DNA of 64,000 nt from Amycolatopsis acididurans (GTDB lineage Bacteria > Actinomycetota > Actinomycetes > Mycobacteriales > Pseudonocardiaceae). Below, piece after piece: positions 57,440 through 64,000 of the stretch. Under the pieces are notes generated by a model. That model was not told the origin of the DNA and did no database searches. It worked only from the letters and a program-made list of their open reading frames with translations. The DNA is taken from the NCBI RefSeq assembly GCF_012328925.1, contig NZ_JAAXLS010000012.1:107111-171110 (forward strand), given 5' to 3'. Numbering within the stretch: position 1 is the stretch's first letter; every line of letters begins with the position of its first letter. A program made the translations under genes and the position numbers.

Positions 57440-57746
57440 AAACAATGGGGAACCGCCTGCAATGGGAGCGCTTCCCGCGAACAGGGGGCGCCCAGGCGGG
57501 ACGGCTCGAGGGAGGGGGAGTCGCGAACTCGAGCCGCCCCGCTGACGCTCCCGCCGCGAATGGACCCGGTGGCGAGGGGGAGTGCCAACGGGGCCGGCGG
57601 GGCCGCAGCTCGGCAGGGGGGAGACGAGCTGCGGTCGTACCCCGCTGCCGCTGGGGAGTGCGTGGATTCCAGCGGTGCGGGACGTAAATCAACTTGTCAG
57701 ATATCCACCAGTAATCACAAGACTACTGGATACTCCATTCGAGTGA

Positions 57747-57799
57747 TTTTCGTGACGCATGTTAACGGTATGCAGCAAGTGTCACTTTTTCGTGACGCA
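57747..57799 (+). repeat. 13-bp direct repeat TTTTCGTGACGCA, 40 bp apart
   Basis: Identical TTTTCGTGACGCA copies at 57747-57759 and 57787-57799. The second is part of an inverted repeat GTCAC-N6-GTGAC (57781-57796), a Crp-like dyad shape. The 40-bp spacing is close to four helical turns. Confidence 0.6.
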
Positions 57800-57826
57800 G
57801 AGGATTACTCGTTTTGCTGCCGGACG

Positions 57827-57852
57827 AGTGCGTTACCGGGCAGTAACGCACT
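57827..57852. promoter_or_regulatory. Perfect 10-bp inverted repeat AGTGCGTTAC-N6-GTAACGCACT
   Basis: Arms at 57827-57836 and 57843-57852, 75 bp before the gpm start. Read as direct repeats it is GTTACC-N5-GTAACG, similar to the paired GTNAC boxes described for MtrA in actinobacteria (from memory). Operator function is likely; the protein is uncertain. Confidence 0.55.
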
Positions 57853-57926
57853 GTGCGTAGACCGGCGTCCTCGCCCACCGCCACCCTCAACGGAGACGCT
57901 TCGCGTCGCCCCTTTAGATTCGGGGC

Positions 57927-58676
57927 ATGGCCGAACTTGGGACGTTGGTGCTGATCCGGCACGGACAGAGCACCTGGAACGCGGAGAACCTCTTCACCGG
58001 CTGGGTCGACGTGCCGCTGTCCGAGCAGGGCGAGGCCGAGGCGCGCCGCGGCGGTGAGCTGCTGGCCGAGGCGGGGCTGCTGCCGGACGTGGTGCACACG
58101 TCGTTGCTGCGCCGCGCGATCTCCACCGCCAACCTCGCGCTGGATGTCGCCGACCGGCACTGGATCGACGTGCGCCGCAGCTGGCGGCTCAACGAGCGGC
58201 ACTACGGCGCACTGCAGGGCAAGAACAAGAAGCAGATCCGCGACGAGTTCGGCGAGGAGCAGTTCATGCTCTGGCGCCGCTCCTACGACACTCCGCCGCC
58301 CGAGATCGAGCGCGGCAGCGAGTTCAGCCAGGACACCGACGCGCGCTACGCCGGCCTCGGCGCCGAGATGCCGCTGACCGAATGCCTCAAGGACGTCGTC
58401 GCGCGGATGCTGCCGTACTGGGACTCGGCGATCGTGCCGGACCTGCGCGCGGGCAAGAACGTGCTGGTCGCCGCGCACGGCAACTCGCTGCGCGCCCTGG
58501 TCAAGCACCTCGACGGGATCTCCGACGACGACATCGCCGGGCTCAACATCCCGACCGGCATCCCGCTGCGCTACGACCTGACCGACGACCTCAAGCCGGT
58601 CAACCCCGGCGGCACCTACCTCGACCCGAAGGCCGCGGAGGAAGCCGCCGCCGCGGTCGCCAACCAGGGCCGCTGA
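57927..58676 (+). CDS. gpmA: 2,3-bisphosphoglycerate-dependent phosphoglycerate mutase
   Basis: Encodes 249 aa from ATG 57927. '[27 protein letters not shown]' with the phosphorylated His12, '[15 protein letters not shown]' and '[16 protein letters not shown]' are diagnostic of dPGM. It interconverts 3- and 2-phosphoglycerate. Location beside mshA/ybjN and senX3 matches Rv0489. A clear terminator separates it from the converging LuxR gene. Confidence 0.96.
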   Translation: MAELGTLVLIRHGQSTWNAENLFTGWVDVPLSEQGEAEARRGGELLAEAGLLPDVVHTSLLRRAISTANLALDVADRHWIDVRRSWRLNERHYGALQGKNKKQIRDEFGEEQFMLWRRSYDTPPPEIERGSEFSQDTDARYAGLGAEMPLTECLKDVVARMLPYWDSAIVPDLRAGKNVLVAAHGNSLRALVKHLDGISDDDIAGLNIPTGIPLRYDLTDDLKPVNPGGTYLDPKAAEEAAAAVANQGR

Positions 58677-58681
58677 TCCCG

Positions 58682-58715
58682 GGTGTGCCGTGAGGGATCC
58701 CCCTCGCGGCACACC
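58682..58715. terminator. Bidirectional terminator between gpm and the LuxR-type gene
   Basis: GGTGTGCCG (58682-58690) and CGGCACACC (58707-58715), with inner arms GAGGG/CCCTC, fill the 39-bp gap between two converging stop codons. Confidence 0.85.
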
Positions 58716-59348
58716 TCAGACCAGGCCCAGATCGCGGGCGCGGGCACCGGCCTGGAAGCGCGACGTCGCGCCGAGCGCGTTCATCAGCTCGGCCACCCGC
58801 CGCCGGTAGGTGCGCAGCCCGAGGCCGAGCGTGCGCGCCGCCGTCTCGTCCTTGCAGCCCGAGGCGAGCACGTCCAGTATCCGCGGCGCGAGCGCCCTGA
58901 CCTCGGCGAAGTTCGCGTCGAACACCTTGATGTCGGTGCTCGCCCGCCAGGCCGCGTTGAACAGCGAAGTGACACTCCGCAGGACCTCGGGGCGGGTGAC
59001 GACGGTGTAGCTGTGGCCGTCGCCCGCCAGAATCGCCAGCCGTTCGCCGACGATGATCGTCTCGTTCACCTCGTCGCGGGTGATCCGGATTTCCGCGCCC
59101 AGCCGGTGCCGCTCCCAGACGTGCTCGGCCTGCGTCGGATCGAGCAGCACGGCCGGCCGGTACAGCTTGCGCACGCGGCCCTCGAGCGGCCGGTGGTCCT
59201 GCTCGCCGTGGAACTGGTGGGTGACCGCCCAGGTGTGCAGATCGTTGGCCGCGCACGCGATCTCCTCGGCCGCCGCGAACAGGTGCGCGGTGCGGGCGAA
59301 CAGTTCCTCTTCGCCGCGCACCACGACGACATCGCCGGTCGTCTCCAT
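58716..59348 (-). CDS. LuxR-type (TrmB/HTH) transcriptional regulator
   Basis: Encodes 210 aa from ATG 59348. A degenerate C-terminal LuxR HTH ('LASGCKDETAARTLGLGLRTYRRRVAELMNALGATSRFQAGARAREL'-like) follows an N-terminal domain with a TrmB/PLD-like look ('VFERHRLGAEIRITRDEVNETIIVGERLAIL'-like region). Such proteins occur widely in Streptomyces and Amycolatopsis. It is divergent from an aldo/keto reductase gene; the dyad TGGCAG-N4-CTGCCA between them is the likely operator. Confidence 0.82.
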   Translation of the reverse strand: METTGDVVVVRGEEELFARTAHLFAAAEEIACAANDLHTWAVTHQFHGEQDHRPLEGRVRKLYRPAVLLDPTQAEHVWERHRLGAEIRITRDEVNETIIVGERLAILAGDGHSYTVVTRPEVLRSVTSLFNAAWRASTDIKVFDANFAEVRALAPRILDVLASGCKDETAARTLGLGLRTYRRRVAELMNALGATSRFQAGARARDLGLV

Positions 59349-59358
59349 GAGTCCATTC

Positions 59359-59374
59359 TGGCAGAAAGCTGCCA
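59359..59374. promoter_or_regulatory. Inverted repeat TGGCAG-aaag-CTGCCA
   Basis: Sits 10 bp upstream of the LuxR-type start and 40 bp upstream of the aldo/keto reductase start in their 66-bp divergent gap. Probable operator shared by the two genes. Confidence 0.6.
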
Positions 59375-59414
59375 AGCGCGGGCACGCCGCGAAAAGCGGC
59401 AGCAGGCTGGAGTC

Positions 59415-60287
59415 ATGACAGAGATGATCACCGCCGCAGCGGCGGGAACCTGGCAGCTCGGCGACCTGACCGTGAACCGGCTCGGCTTCGGCGCGATGCG
59501 GCTGATGATGAAGGCCGACGGCAGCCCGAGCGACCGCGACCAGGCCATCGCCGTGCTGCGGCGCGCCGTCGAGCTCGGCGTCAACCACATCGACACCGCC
59601 GCGTTCTACGTCTCCAGCACCCGTTCGGCCAACGAGTTGATCAACACCGCGTTCGGCGGCCGCTACCCCGACGACCTGGTGATCACCACCAAGGTCGGGC
59701 CCGGACTGAACCCGCTCACCATGCGGCCCGCCGAGTACGGGCCCGAATACCTGCGTTCGCAGGTCGAGGAGAACATCCGCCAGCTCGGCCGCGACCACAT
59801 GGACGTCGTCAACCTCCGCATCGGCGATGGTCTGGACCGCGGCACGGGCTCGCTCGCCGAACGGTTCGGCGTGCTCGCCGAGCTTCGCGACAAGGGCCTT
59901 ATCCGCCATCTGGGTATTTCCAACGTCACCGCGAGCCACCTCGCCGAAGCGCAGGCGATCGCGCCCGTCGTGTGCGTGCAGAACCAGTACGGGCTCACCG
60001 TCCGTCGTGACGACGACGAACTCCTGAAGCTGTGCGGCGAGCACGGGGTGGCGTTCGTGCCGTTCTTCGCGATCGCGAGCGGCACCGAGAACAAGCAGGT
60101 CAACGCCATCGCCGCGGAGCGGGGAGTGACCGCCTCGCAGGTCCGTCTGGCGTGGACACTCCACCAAGGACAGCACGTGCTGGCTATCCCCGGCACCGGG
60201 AATCCGGTACATCTGGAGGAGAACGTGGCGGCCGCCGGGCTCCGGTTGTCGGATGACGAGCTGGCACGGCTCGACTCGATCCAGTGA
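59415..60287 (+). CDS. Aldo/keto reductase
   Basis: Encodes 290 aa from ATG 59415. TIM-barrel AKR: 'LGFGAMRLM', 'GVNHIDTAAFYVSS' (Asp and Tyr of the tetrad), 'LVITTKVG' (Lys), and C-terminal 'AIPGTGNPVHLEENVAAAGLRLSDDELARLD' for NADPH binding. The usual His of the tetrad is not obvious ('VVNLRIGDG' where many have HxP), as in several bacterial AKRs. It is likely induced through the divergent LuxR-type regulator. Substrate unknown. Confidence 0.9.
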   Translation: MTEMITAAAAGTWQLGDLTVNRLGFGAMRLMMKADGSPSDRDQAIAVLRRAVELGVNHIDTAAFYVSSTRSANELINTAFGGRYPDDLVITTKVGPGLNPLTMRPAEYGPEYLRSQVEENIRQLGRDHMDVVNLRIGDGLDRGTGSLAERFGVLAELRDKGLIRHLGISNVTASHLAEAQAIAPVVCVQNQYGLTVRRDDDELLKLCGEHGVAFVPFFAIASGTENKQVNAIAAERGVTASQVRLAWTLHQGQHVLAIPGTGNPVHLEENVAAAGLRLSDDELARLDSIQ

Positions 60288-60403
60288 ACCTCGAACGGAC
60301 GAACTGTCACGGCGCGGCGGCGCCTTGATGAACACGGCCTGAAGTGGCGGAGAACAGTTTTCCCGGAGGTGTCACAGCCGTCACGACAAGCCTGCGAAGG
60401 CTA

Positions 60404-60432
60404 GGTCAAATGGTCACTTTCATGCTTACGAT
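60404..60432 (+). promoter_or_regulatory. Predicted senX3 promoter with GGTCA direct repeats
   Basis: TACGAT (60427-60432) is a good -10; the -35 position is occupied by GGTCAA (60404-60409) with a second GGTCA at 60412-60416, suggesting activator dependence. With only 6 nt between the -10 and GTG 60439 the message would start at or beside the start codon (leaderless). Confidence 0.45.
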
Positions 60433-60438
60433 TCAGCC

Positions 60439-61647
60439 GTGAGCGTGAGTGCTGCACTCGCTTTGGCCGTCGGCGCACTGCTGGTCGGCGCGGTCGCTGG
60501 TTCCCTGATCACGCGGTTCCGGCGCCGGCGGGCGGAGCGCCGTCCCACCGGGCCGACCGTGGCCGAACTGCTGCTCCGCCTGGTGCGCTCGTCCAACAAC
60601 GGCGTGGTCGTGCTCAACCGGTTCGGCGACATGGTGTTGCACAACCGGCGGGCCGAAACGCTGGGGCTGGTGCGAGACAACCGGGCCGACCCGCGGGCCC
60701 GCGTCGCCGCCGAACAGGTCGTGGAGACCGACGAGACCGTCGAGATCGACCTGTCACCGCTGGAGGCGCGGGGCCGTCAGCCCGCCGCCGTGGTCGGCGA
60801 GGTCCGGCCGCTCGGCGACGGCTTCACCGTGACCGAGGCCGTCGACCACTCCGAGGCGGCGCGGCTGGAAGCCGTCCGCCGCGACTTCGTCGCCAACGTC
60901 AGCCACGAACTCAAGACCCCGGTCGGGGCGATCGCGCTGCTCGCCGAGGCGGTACTGGACGCCGCCGAGGACACCGAGGAGGTGCGCCGCTTCGGCAGCA
61001 AGATCCTGCACGAGTCCACCCGGCTGGGCACGCTGGTCACCGAGCTGATCGCGCTGTCGCGGCTGCAGGGCGCCGAGCGGCTGCCCGACCTCAACGTCGT
61101 CGAGGTGGACGCCGTCGTGCGCGAGGCGCTGGGCCGCACCAAGCTGGCCGCAGAACGTGCCGAGATCACCATCACCACCGACGCGGCCAGCGGGCTGCTC
61201 GTCGAAGGCGACCGGACCCTGCTGGTCACCGCGCTGTCCAACCTGCTGGAGAACGCCGTCGCGTACTCGCCGGCAGGCAGCCCGGTCTCGATCAGCCGCC
61301 GCATCGTCGACGGCATGGTCGAGATCGCCGTCACCGACCGCGGCATCGGGATCGCCGAGGAAGACCAGGAACGCGTGTTCGAGCGCTTCTACCGTGCGGA
61401 CAAGGCGCGTTCCCGCGCCACCGGCGGTACCGGGCTCGGGCTCGCGATCGTCAAACACGTCGCCGCCAACCACGGCGGCGAGGTCAAGCTGTGGAGCATG
61501 CCGGGCACCGGGTCGACATTCACCCTGCGCATTCCGGTGCACCACGGCGGGACCAACGGGGCAGCGCCGCAGCCCCGGCAGGAAAAGGTGCCCGAACGGG
61601 CATCGCGGCTTGTCTCGACCAGCCAAGAACAGGGAGGAACGCAGTGA
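60439..61647 (+). CDS. senX3: Sensor histidine kinase SenX3
   Basis: Encodes 402 aa from GTG 60439. One N-terminal membrane helix (about 5-26), a PAS-like region (about 40-135), HisKA with H156 in 'FVANVSHELKTPVGAIALLAEA', and HATPase_c ('NLLENAVAYSP', 'DRGIGIAEEDQERVFERFYR', 'GGTGLGLAIVKH'). It senses phosphate limitation, with PhoU/Pst in relatives, and phosphorylates RegX3. It overlaps regX3 by 4 bp, with no intercistronic repeats such as those of M. tuberculosis. Confidence 0.95.
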   Translation: MSVSAALALAVGALLVGAVAGSLITRFRRRRAERRPTGPTVAELLLRLVRSSNNGVVVLNRFGDMVLHNRRAETLGLVRDNRADPRARVAAEQVVETDETVEIDLSPLEARGRQPAAVVGEVRPLGDGFTVTEAVDHSEAARLEAVRRDFVANVSHELKTPVGAIALLAEAVLDAAEDTEEVRRFGSKILHESTRLGTLVTELIALSRLQGAERLPDLNVVEVDAVVREALGRTKLAAERAEITITTDAASGLLVEGDRTLLVTALSNLLENAVAYSPAGSPVSISRRIVDGMVEIAVTDRGIGIAEEDQERVFERFYRADKARSRATGGTGLGLAIVKHVAANHGGEVKLWSMPGTGSTFTLRIPVHHGGTNGAAPQPRQEKVPERASRLVSTSQEQGGTQ

Positions 61648-62333
61648 CGAGGGTGCTCATCGTCGAGGACGAGGAGTCGTTCGCCGACCCGTTGGCCTTC
61701 CTGCTGCGCAAGGAGGGCTTCACCGCCGCGGTCGCCACCAACGGCCAGACCGCACTGGAGGAGTTCGACCGCAACGGCGCCGACATCGTGCTGCTGGACC
61801 TGATGCTGCCCGGGATGAGCGGCACCGACGTGTGTAAGCAGCTGCGCCAGCGCTCGGCCGTCCCGGTGATCATGGTGACCGCGCGGGACAGCGAGATCGA
61901 CAAGGTCGTCGGCCTCGAACTCGGTGCCGACGACTACATCACCAAGCCGTACTCCGCGCGGGAATTGATCGCCCGCATCCGCGCCGTGCTGCGCCGCGGC
62001 GGAGAGGGCGGCACCGAGGGCGAGCTGGCTCCGCCGGTGCTGGCCGCCGGGCCGGTGCGGATGGACGTCGAGCGGCACGTCGTCACCGTCGACGGCGGCG
62101 AGATCTCCTTGCCGCTCAAGGAGTTCGACCTGCTCGAATACCTGCTGCGCAACGTGGGCCGGGTACTGACCAGGGGCCAGCTGATCGACCGGGTGTGGGG
62201 CGCGGACTACGTCGGGGACACCAAGACCCTGGACGTGCACGTCAAGCGCCTGCGGTCCAAGATCGAACCCGACCCCGGCTCGCCCCGCCACCTCGTCACG
62301 GTGCGCGGTCTTGGTTACAAGTTCGAGACCTGA
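61644..62333 (+). CDS. regX3: Response regulator RegX3
   Basis: Encodes 229 aa from GTG 61644, with GGGAGG upstream. Receiver domain with acceptor D52 ('IVLLDLMLPG'), conserved T/K ('VTARD', 'YITKPYSARELIARI') and an OmpR-type winged helix ('GGEISLPLKEFDLLEYLLRN', 'HVKRLRSKIEP', 'TVRGLGYKFE'). With SenX3 it controls the phosphate-starvation response. Translationally coupled (GTGA) to senX3. Confidence 0.96.
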   Translation: MTRVLIVEDEESFADPLAFLLRKEGFTAAVATNGQTALEEFDRNGADIVLLDLMLPGMSGTDVCKQLRQRSAVPVIMVTARDSEIDKVVGLELGADDYITKPYSARELIARIRAVLRRGGEGGTEGELAPPVLAAGPVRMDVERHVVTVDGGEISLPLKEFDLLEYLLRNVGRVLTRGQLIDRVWGADYVGDTKTLDVHVKRLRSKIEPDPGSPRHLVTVRGLGYKFET

Positions 62334-62360
62334 GGCACGCGCCCGGTACCGTAGGGCTTT

Positions 62361-63407
62361 GTGCGCCTAGGGGTTCTCGACGTCGGGTCCAACACCGTCC
62401 ATCTGCTGGTGGTGGACGCCCATCGTGGCGCCCACCCGACGCCGATGCACTCGGAGAAGACCGTGCTGCGGCTGGCCGAGCAGATCACCAAGAGCGGCGA
62501 GCTGACCAAGTCCGGTGCGGAGGCGCTCGTCGAGGCGGTCGAATCGGCGAAGGCGTCGGCCGCGCGGCTCGGCTGTCAAGACCTCATGGCCTTCGCCACC
62601 TCGGCGGTGCGCGAGGCGACGAACTCCGCGAAAGTACTGCGCAAGGTCTCCGACGAAACCGGGGTGGACCTGAGAGCGCTTTCCGGGGTCGACGAGGCCC
62701 GGCTGACGTTTCTCGCGGTGCGCCGCTGGTACGGCTGGTCGGCGGGCCAACTGCTGGTACTCGACATCGGCGGCGGCTCACTGGAGGTGGCGATGGGTAT
62801 CGACGAGGAGCCCGAGTTCGCCGAATCGCTGCCGCTGGGCGCCGGCCGCATCACCCGCACCCGTTTCGCGCACGACCCGCCGACCCGCTCCGAGCTGGTC
62901 GGGACATCGGCGTGGCTGGACGAGCAGCTCGGCGGGCTGGCCAAGCGGATCGGCAAGCTCGGCCCGCCGGACCGGATCGTGGCCACCTCGAAGACGTTCC
63001 GCTCGCTGGCCAGGCTCACCGGGGCGGCGCCCTCGGCGGCGGGTCCACGGCTACGCCGTACCCTGTCCGATACCGCACTGCGGCAGCTGATCGCCTTCAT
63101 CTCGCGGATGACGGCGGCCGACCTGGCTGAACTCGAGGGTGTCAGCTCGAGCCGGGCACACCAGCTGGTCGGTGGCGCACTGGTGGCACAAGCCGCCATG
63201 CGGGTGCTGTCGCTGGAAGAACTGGAGATCTGTCCCTGGGCGCTGCGAGAGGGCGTGATTCTGCGGCGACTGGACCTTGAGAACGGTGCGGACGACACTG
63301 CACCGGGAGGATGGCGTAGTTCGTCGCCGAATCGGACCGGTGACAGCAGTCCGGTGGACGACGGCGAGACCTTGCGGGCAGGGTGGAAAGGTGGAAGGGA
63401 TGCGTGA
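62361..63407 (+). CDS. ppx: Ppx/GppA-family exopolyphosphatase
   Basis: Encodes 348 aa from GTG 62361. The actin-like ATPase fold: '[16 protein letters not shown]', '[16 protein letters not shown]', '[17 protein letters not shown]' and '[15 protein letters not shown]' are diagnostic. Matches Rv0496 (Ppx1-like), which degrades short-chain polyphosphate and may act on pppGpp. It follows regX3 by 27 bp and fits a phosphate-management operon. The last 45 residues are hydrophilic and not conserved-looking. Confidence 0.93.
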   Translation: MRLGVLDVGSNTVHLLVVDAHRGAHPTPMHSEKTVLRLAEQITKSGELTKSGAEALVEAVESAKASAARLGCQDLMAFATSAVREATNSAKVLRKVSDETGVDLRALSGVDEARLTFLAVRRWYGWSAGQLLVLDIGGGSLEVAMGIDEEPEFAESLPLGAGRITRTRFAHDPPTRSELVGTSAWLDEQLGGLAKRIGKLGPPDRIVATSKTFRSLARLTGAAPSAAGPRLRRTLSDTALRQLIAFISRMTAADLAELEGVSSSRAHQLVGGALVAQAAMRVLSLEELEICPWALREGVILRRLDLENGADDTAPGGWRSSSPNRTGDSSPVDDGETLRAGWKGGRDA

Positions 63408-63482
63408 GGCAGTGCTGCGCGCGTGCCGGATCCGGCACCGCGCCTGGAGGGTGCGCGACCACGCGGTTGGGATGAAACGCTG

Positions 63483-64000
63483 ATGAGTCGAGAAAGCGGA
63501 CAGGACCGCTCGCAGAAGACGGTGGCCGAGCTGCTCGCTCTGCACGGTGGCAACACCGAGGGCCGCCGCCGGCACCGGCGTGCCGCCGACGACGAGGAGG
63601 AGCAGCAGAACCCGGCTCCGCCACGACGCGCGCGCGGCACCACGGACACCGGCCCGCAGGCGATCATCGACCGCGTGCGTGGTGACGGCGGCACGCCGCC
63701 GCCCTCGGGCCGCCGCCGCGCGATGCCGGACGACGAACCGCGCCCGAACGGCACCTCGCAGGACTCCGGTTATGTGGCGCGGCCGCCCAACGGCTCGCCG
63801 CGGCCACCCAACGGCGCACCGAACGGCGAGCCGCGGCCCAACGGGGCGCAGCCGTCGGGCGCGTTCCCCCGGCCACCCCAGCAGCCGGGCGCCACCGGTT
63901 TCTCGCGTCCGCCACAGCAGCCCGGTGCTCCGGACCCGAGTGGCTACTCCCGTGCACCCCAGCAGCCGGGCCCCGGCGACGCCGCCGGTTACTCCCGCCC
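63483..64000 (+). CDS. Proline-rich protein (Rv0497-like), 3' end outside window
   Basis: The frame is open from ATG 63483 to the window end (172 codons seen). The N-terminus '[24 protein letters not shown]' carries the TVAELLxxHG motif common at the start of actinobacterial membrane proteins. A long disordered Pro/Gly/Arg region follows with repeats of RPPNG and of a unit like '[15 protein letters not shown]'. In M. tuberculosis a proline-rich membrane protein (Rv0497) also follows ppx. A membrane part would lie beyond the window. Confidence 0.75.
   Translation, partial: MSRESGQDRSQKTVAELLALHGGNTEGRRRHRRAADDEEEQQNPAPPRRARGTTDTGPQAIIDRVRGDGGTPPPSGRRRAMPDDEPRPNGTSQDSGYVARPPNGSPRPPNGAPNGEPRPNGAQPSGAFPRPPQQPGATGFSRPPQQPGAPDPSGYSRAPQQPGPGDAAGYSR

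Larger units (their letters stand above)
57440..57926. other. Gene-free interval between ybjN and gpm with an AT-rich regulatory island
   Basis: The first 240 bp are extremely GC-rich and carry no believable gene. From about 57690 to 57860 the sequence turns AT-rich with several dyads (CCAGTA/TACTGG at 57716-57737, and those listed separately), then returns to normal before gpm. It probably holds the gpm promoter and binding sites for one or more regulators. Confidence 0.55.

Noticed and set aside
57440..57690. Small coding gene in the GC-rich part of the ybjN-gpm gap
   Set aside because: Open frames exist on both strands but they are Arg/Gly/Pro-rich shadows of G/C runs without a ribosome binding site or domain.

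Overview
The window is high-GC actinobacterial DNA with no rRNA, tRNA, CRISPR array or recognisable transposon. Mycothiol synthesis (MshA), an NDMA-type alcohol dehydrogenase, an F420-type nitroreductase, several CGNR zinc-finger regulators, many GTG starts and 1-4 bp start/stop overlaps point to a Pseudonocardiales organism, probably Amycolatopsis or a close relative (inference from gene content). From about 39.0 kb onward the order XRE regulator - HBHA-like protein - DUF2516 ... DUF2505 - murB - L,D-transpeptidase - SDR - mshA - ybjN - gpm - senX3 - regX3 - ppx - proline-rich protein follows Mycobacterium tuberculosis Rv0474-Rv0497 as I remember it. That stretch is core chromosome, interrupted by about 11.4 kb of non-matching genes (40.5-51.9 kb).

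Layout. 0-4.3 kb: AraC-like regulators, a GNAT, a GntR and a degenerate EAL-GGDEF protein. 4.5-9.1 kb: a co-directional four-gene block holding a tryptophanase-family lyase, an AraC regulator, an XRE regulator and a cobalamin-dependent radical SAM enzyme with TsrM-like landmarks, closed by a strong terminator. This is the most interesting locus: it could methylate tryptophan on the indole ring and then release a methylindole. 9.2-12.9 kb: sulfur genes (TauE/SafE permease, CysD, CysNC fusion). 13-17.7 kb: an alcohol-to-acid oxidation module (NDMA-type alcohol dehydrogenase, AcoR-like regulator, aldehyde dehydrogenase) with the same 17-bp dyad in front of both dehydrogenase genes. 17.7-23.1 kb: small accessory genes with TetR- and CGNR-type operators, including a haloacetate-dehalogenase-like hydrolase.

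23.2-26.2 kb: a peptide/nickel-type ABC importer with fused permease and ATPase and no binding protein. 27.7-30.6 kb: two clear regulatory regions, a small HTH/Clp-N pair with tandem dyads laid over its promoter and a divergent YczE/MocR pair with three ATTGGCC boxes. 30.6-31.0 kb is a hairpin-rich intergenic stretch. 32-38.9 kb: ECF-like sigma factor, DapC-type aminotransferase, DUF445 and SMP-30-like proteins, a small DnaA-box cluster, a second CGNR regulator, the remains of two decayed genes, and a PCMT-like methyltransferase.

40.5-51.9 kb: a YbaK-type editing protein, an ammonia-lyase homologue whose Ala-Ser-Gly cofactor triad reads Ser-Ala-Gly, a betaine-type ABC system without its ATPase, several oxidoreductase and membrane genes, and a tightly overlapping minus-strand operon (OlsB-like, PlsC-like, DedA, DinB-like, PurU) that suggests ornithine-lipid synthesis. 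52.4-64 kb: cell wall (MurB, L,D-transpeptidase), mycothiol (MshA), glycolysis (phosphoglycerate mutase), phosphate sensing (SenX3-RegX3) and Ppx. The last gene runs off the window edge.
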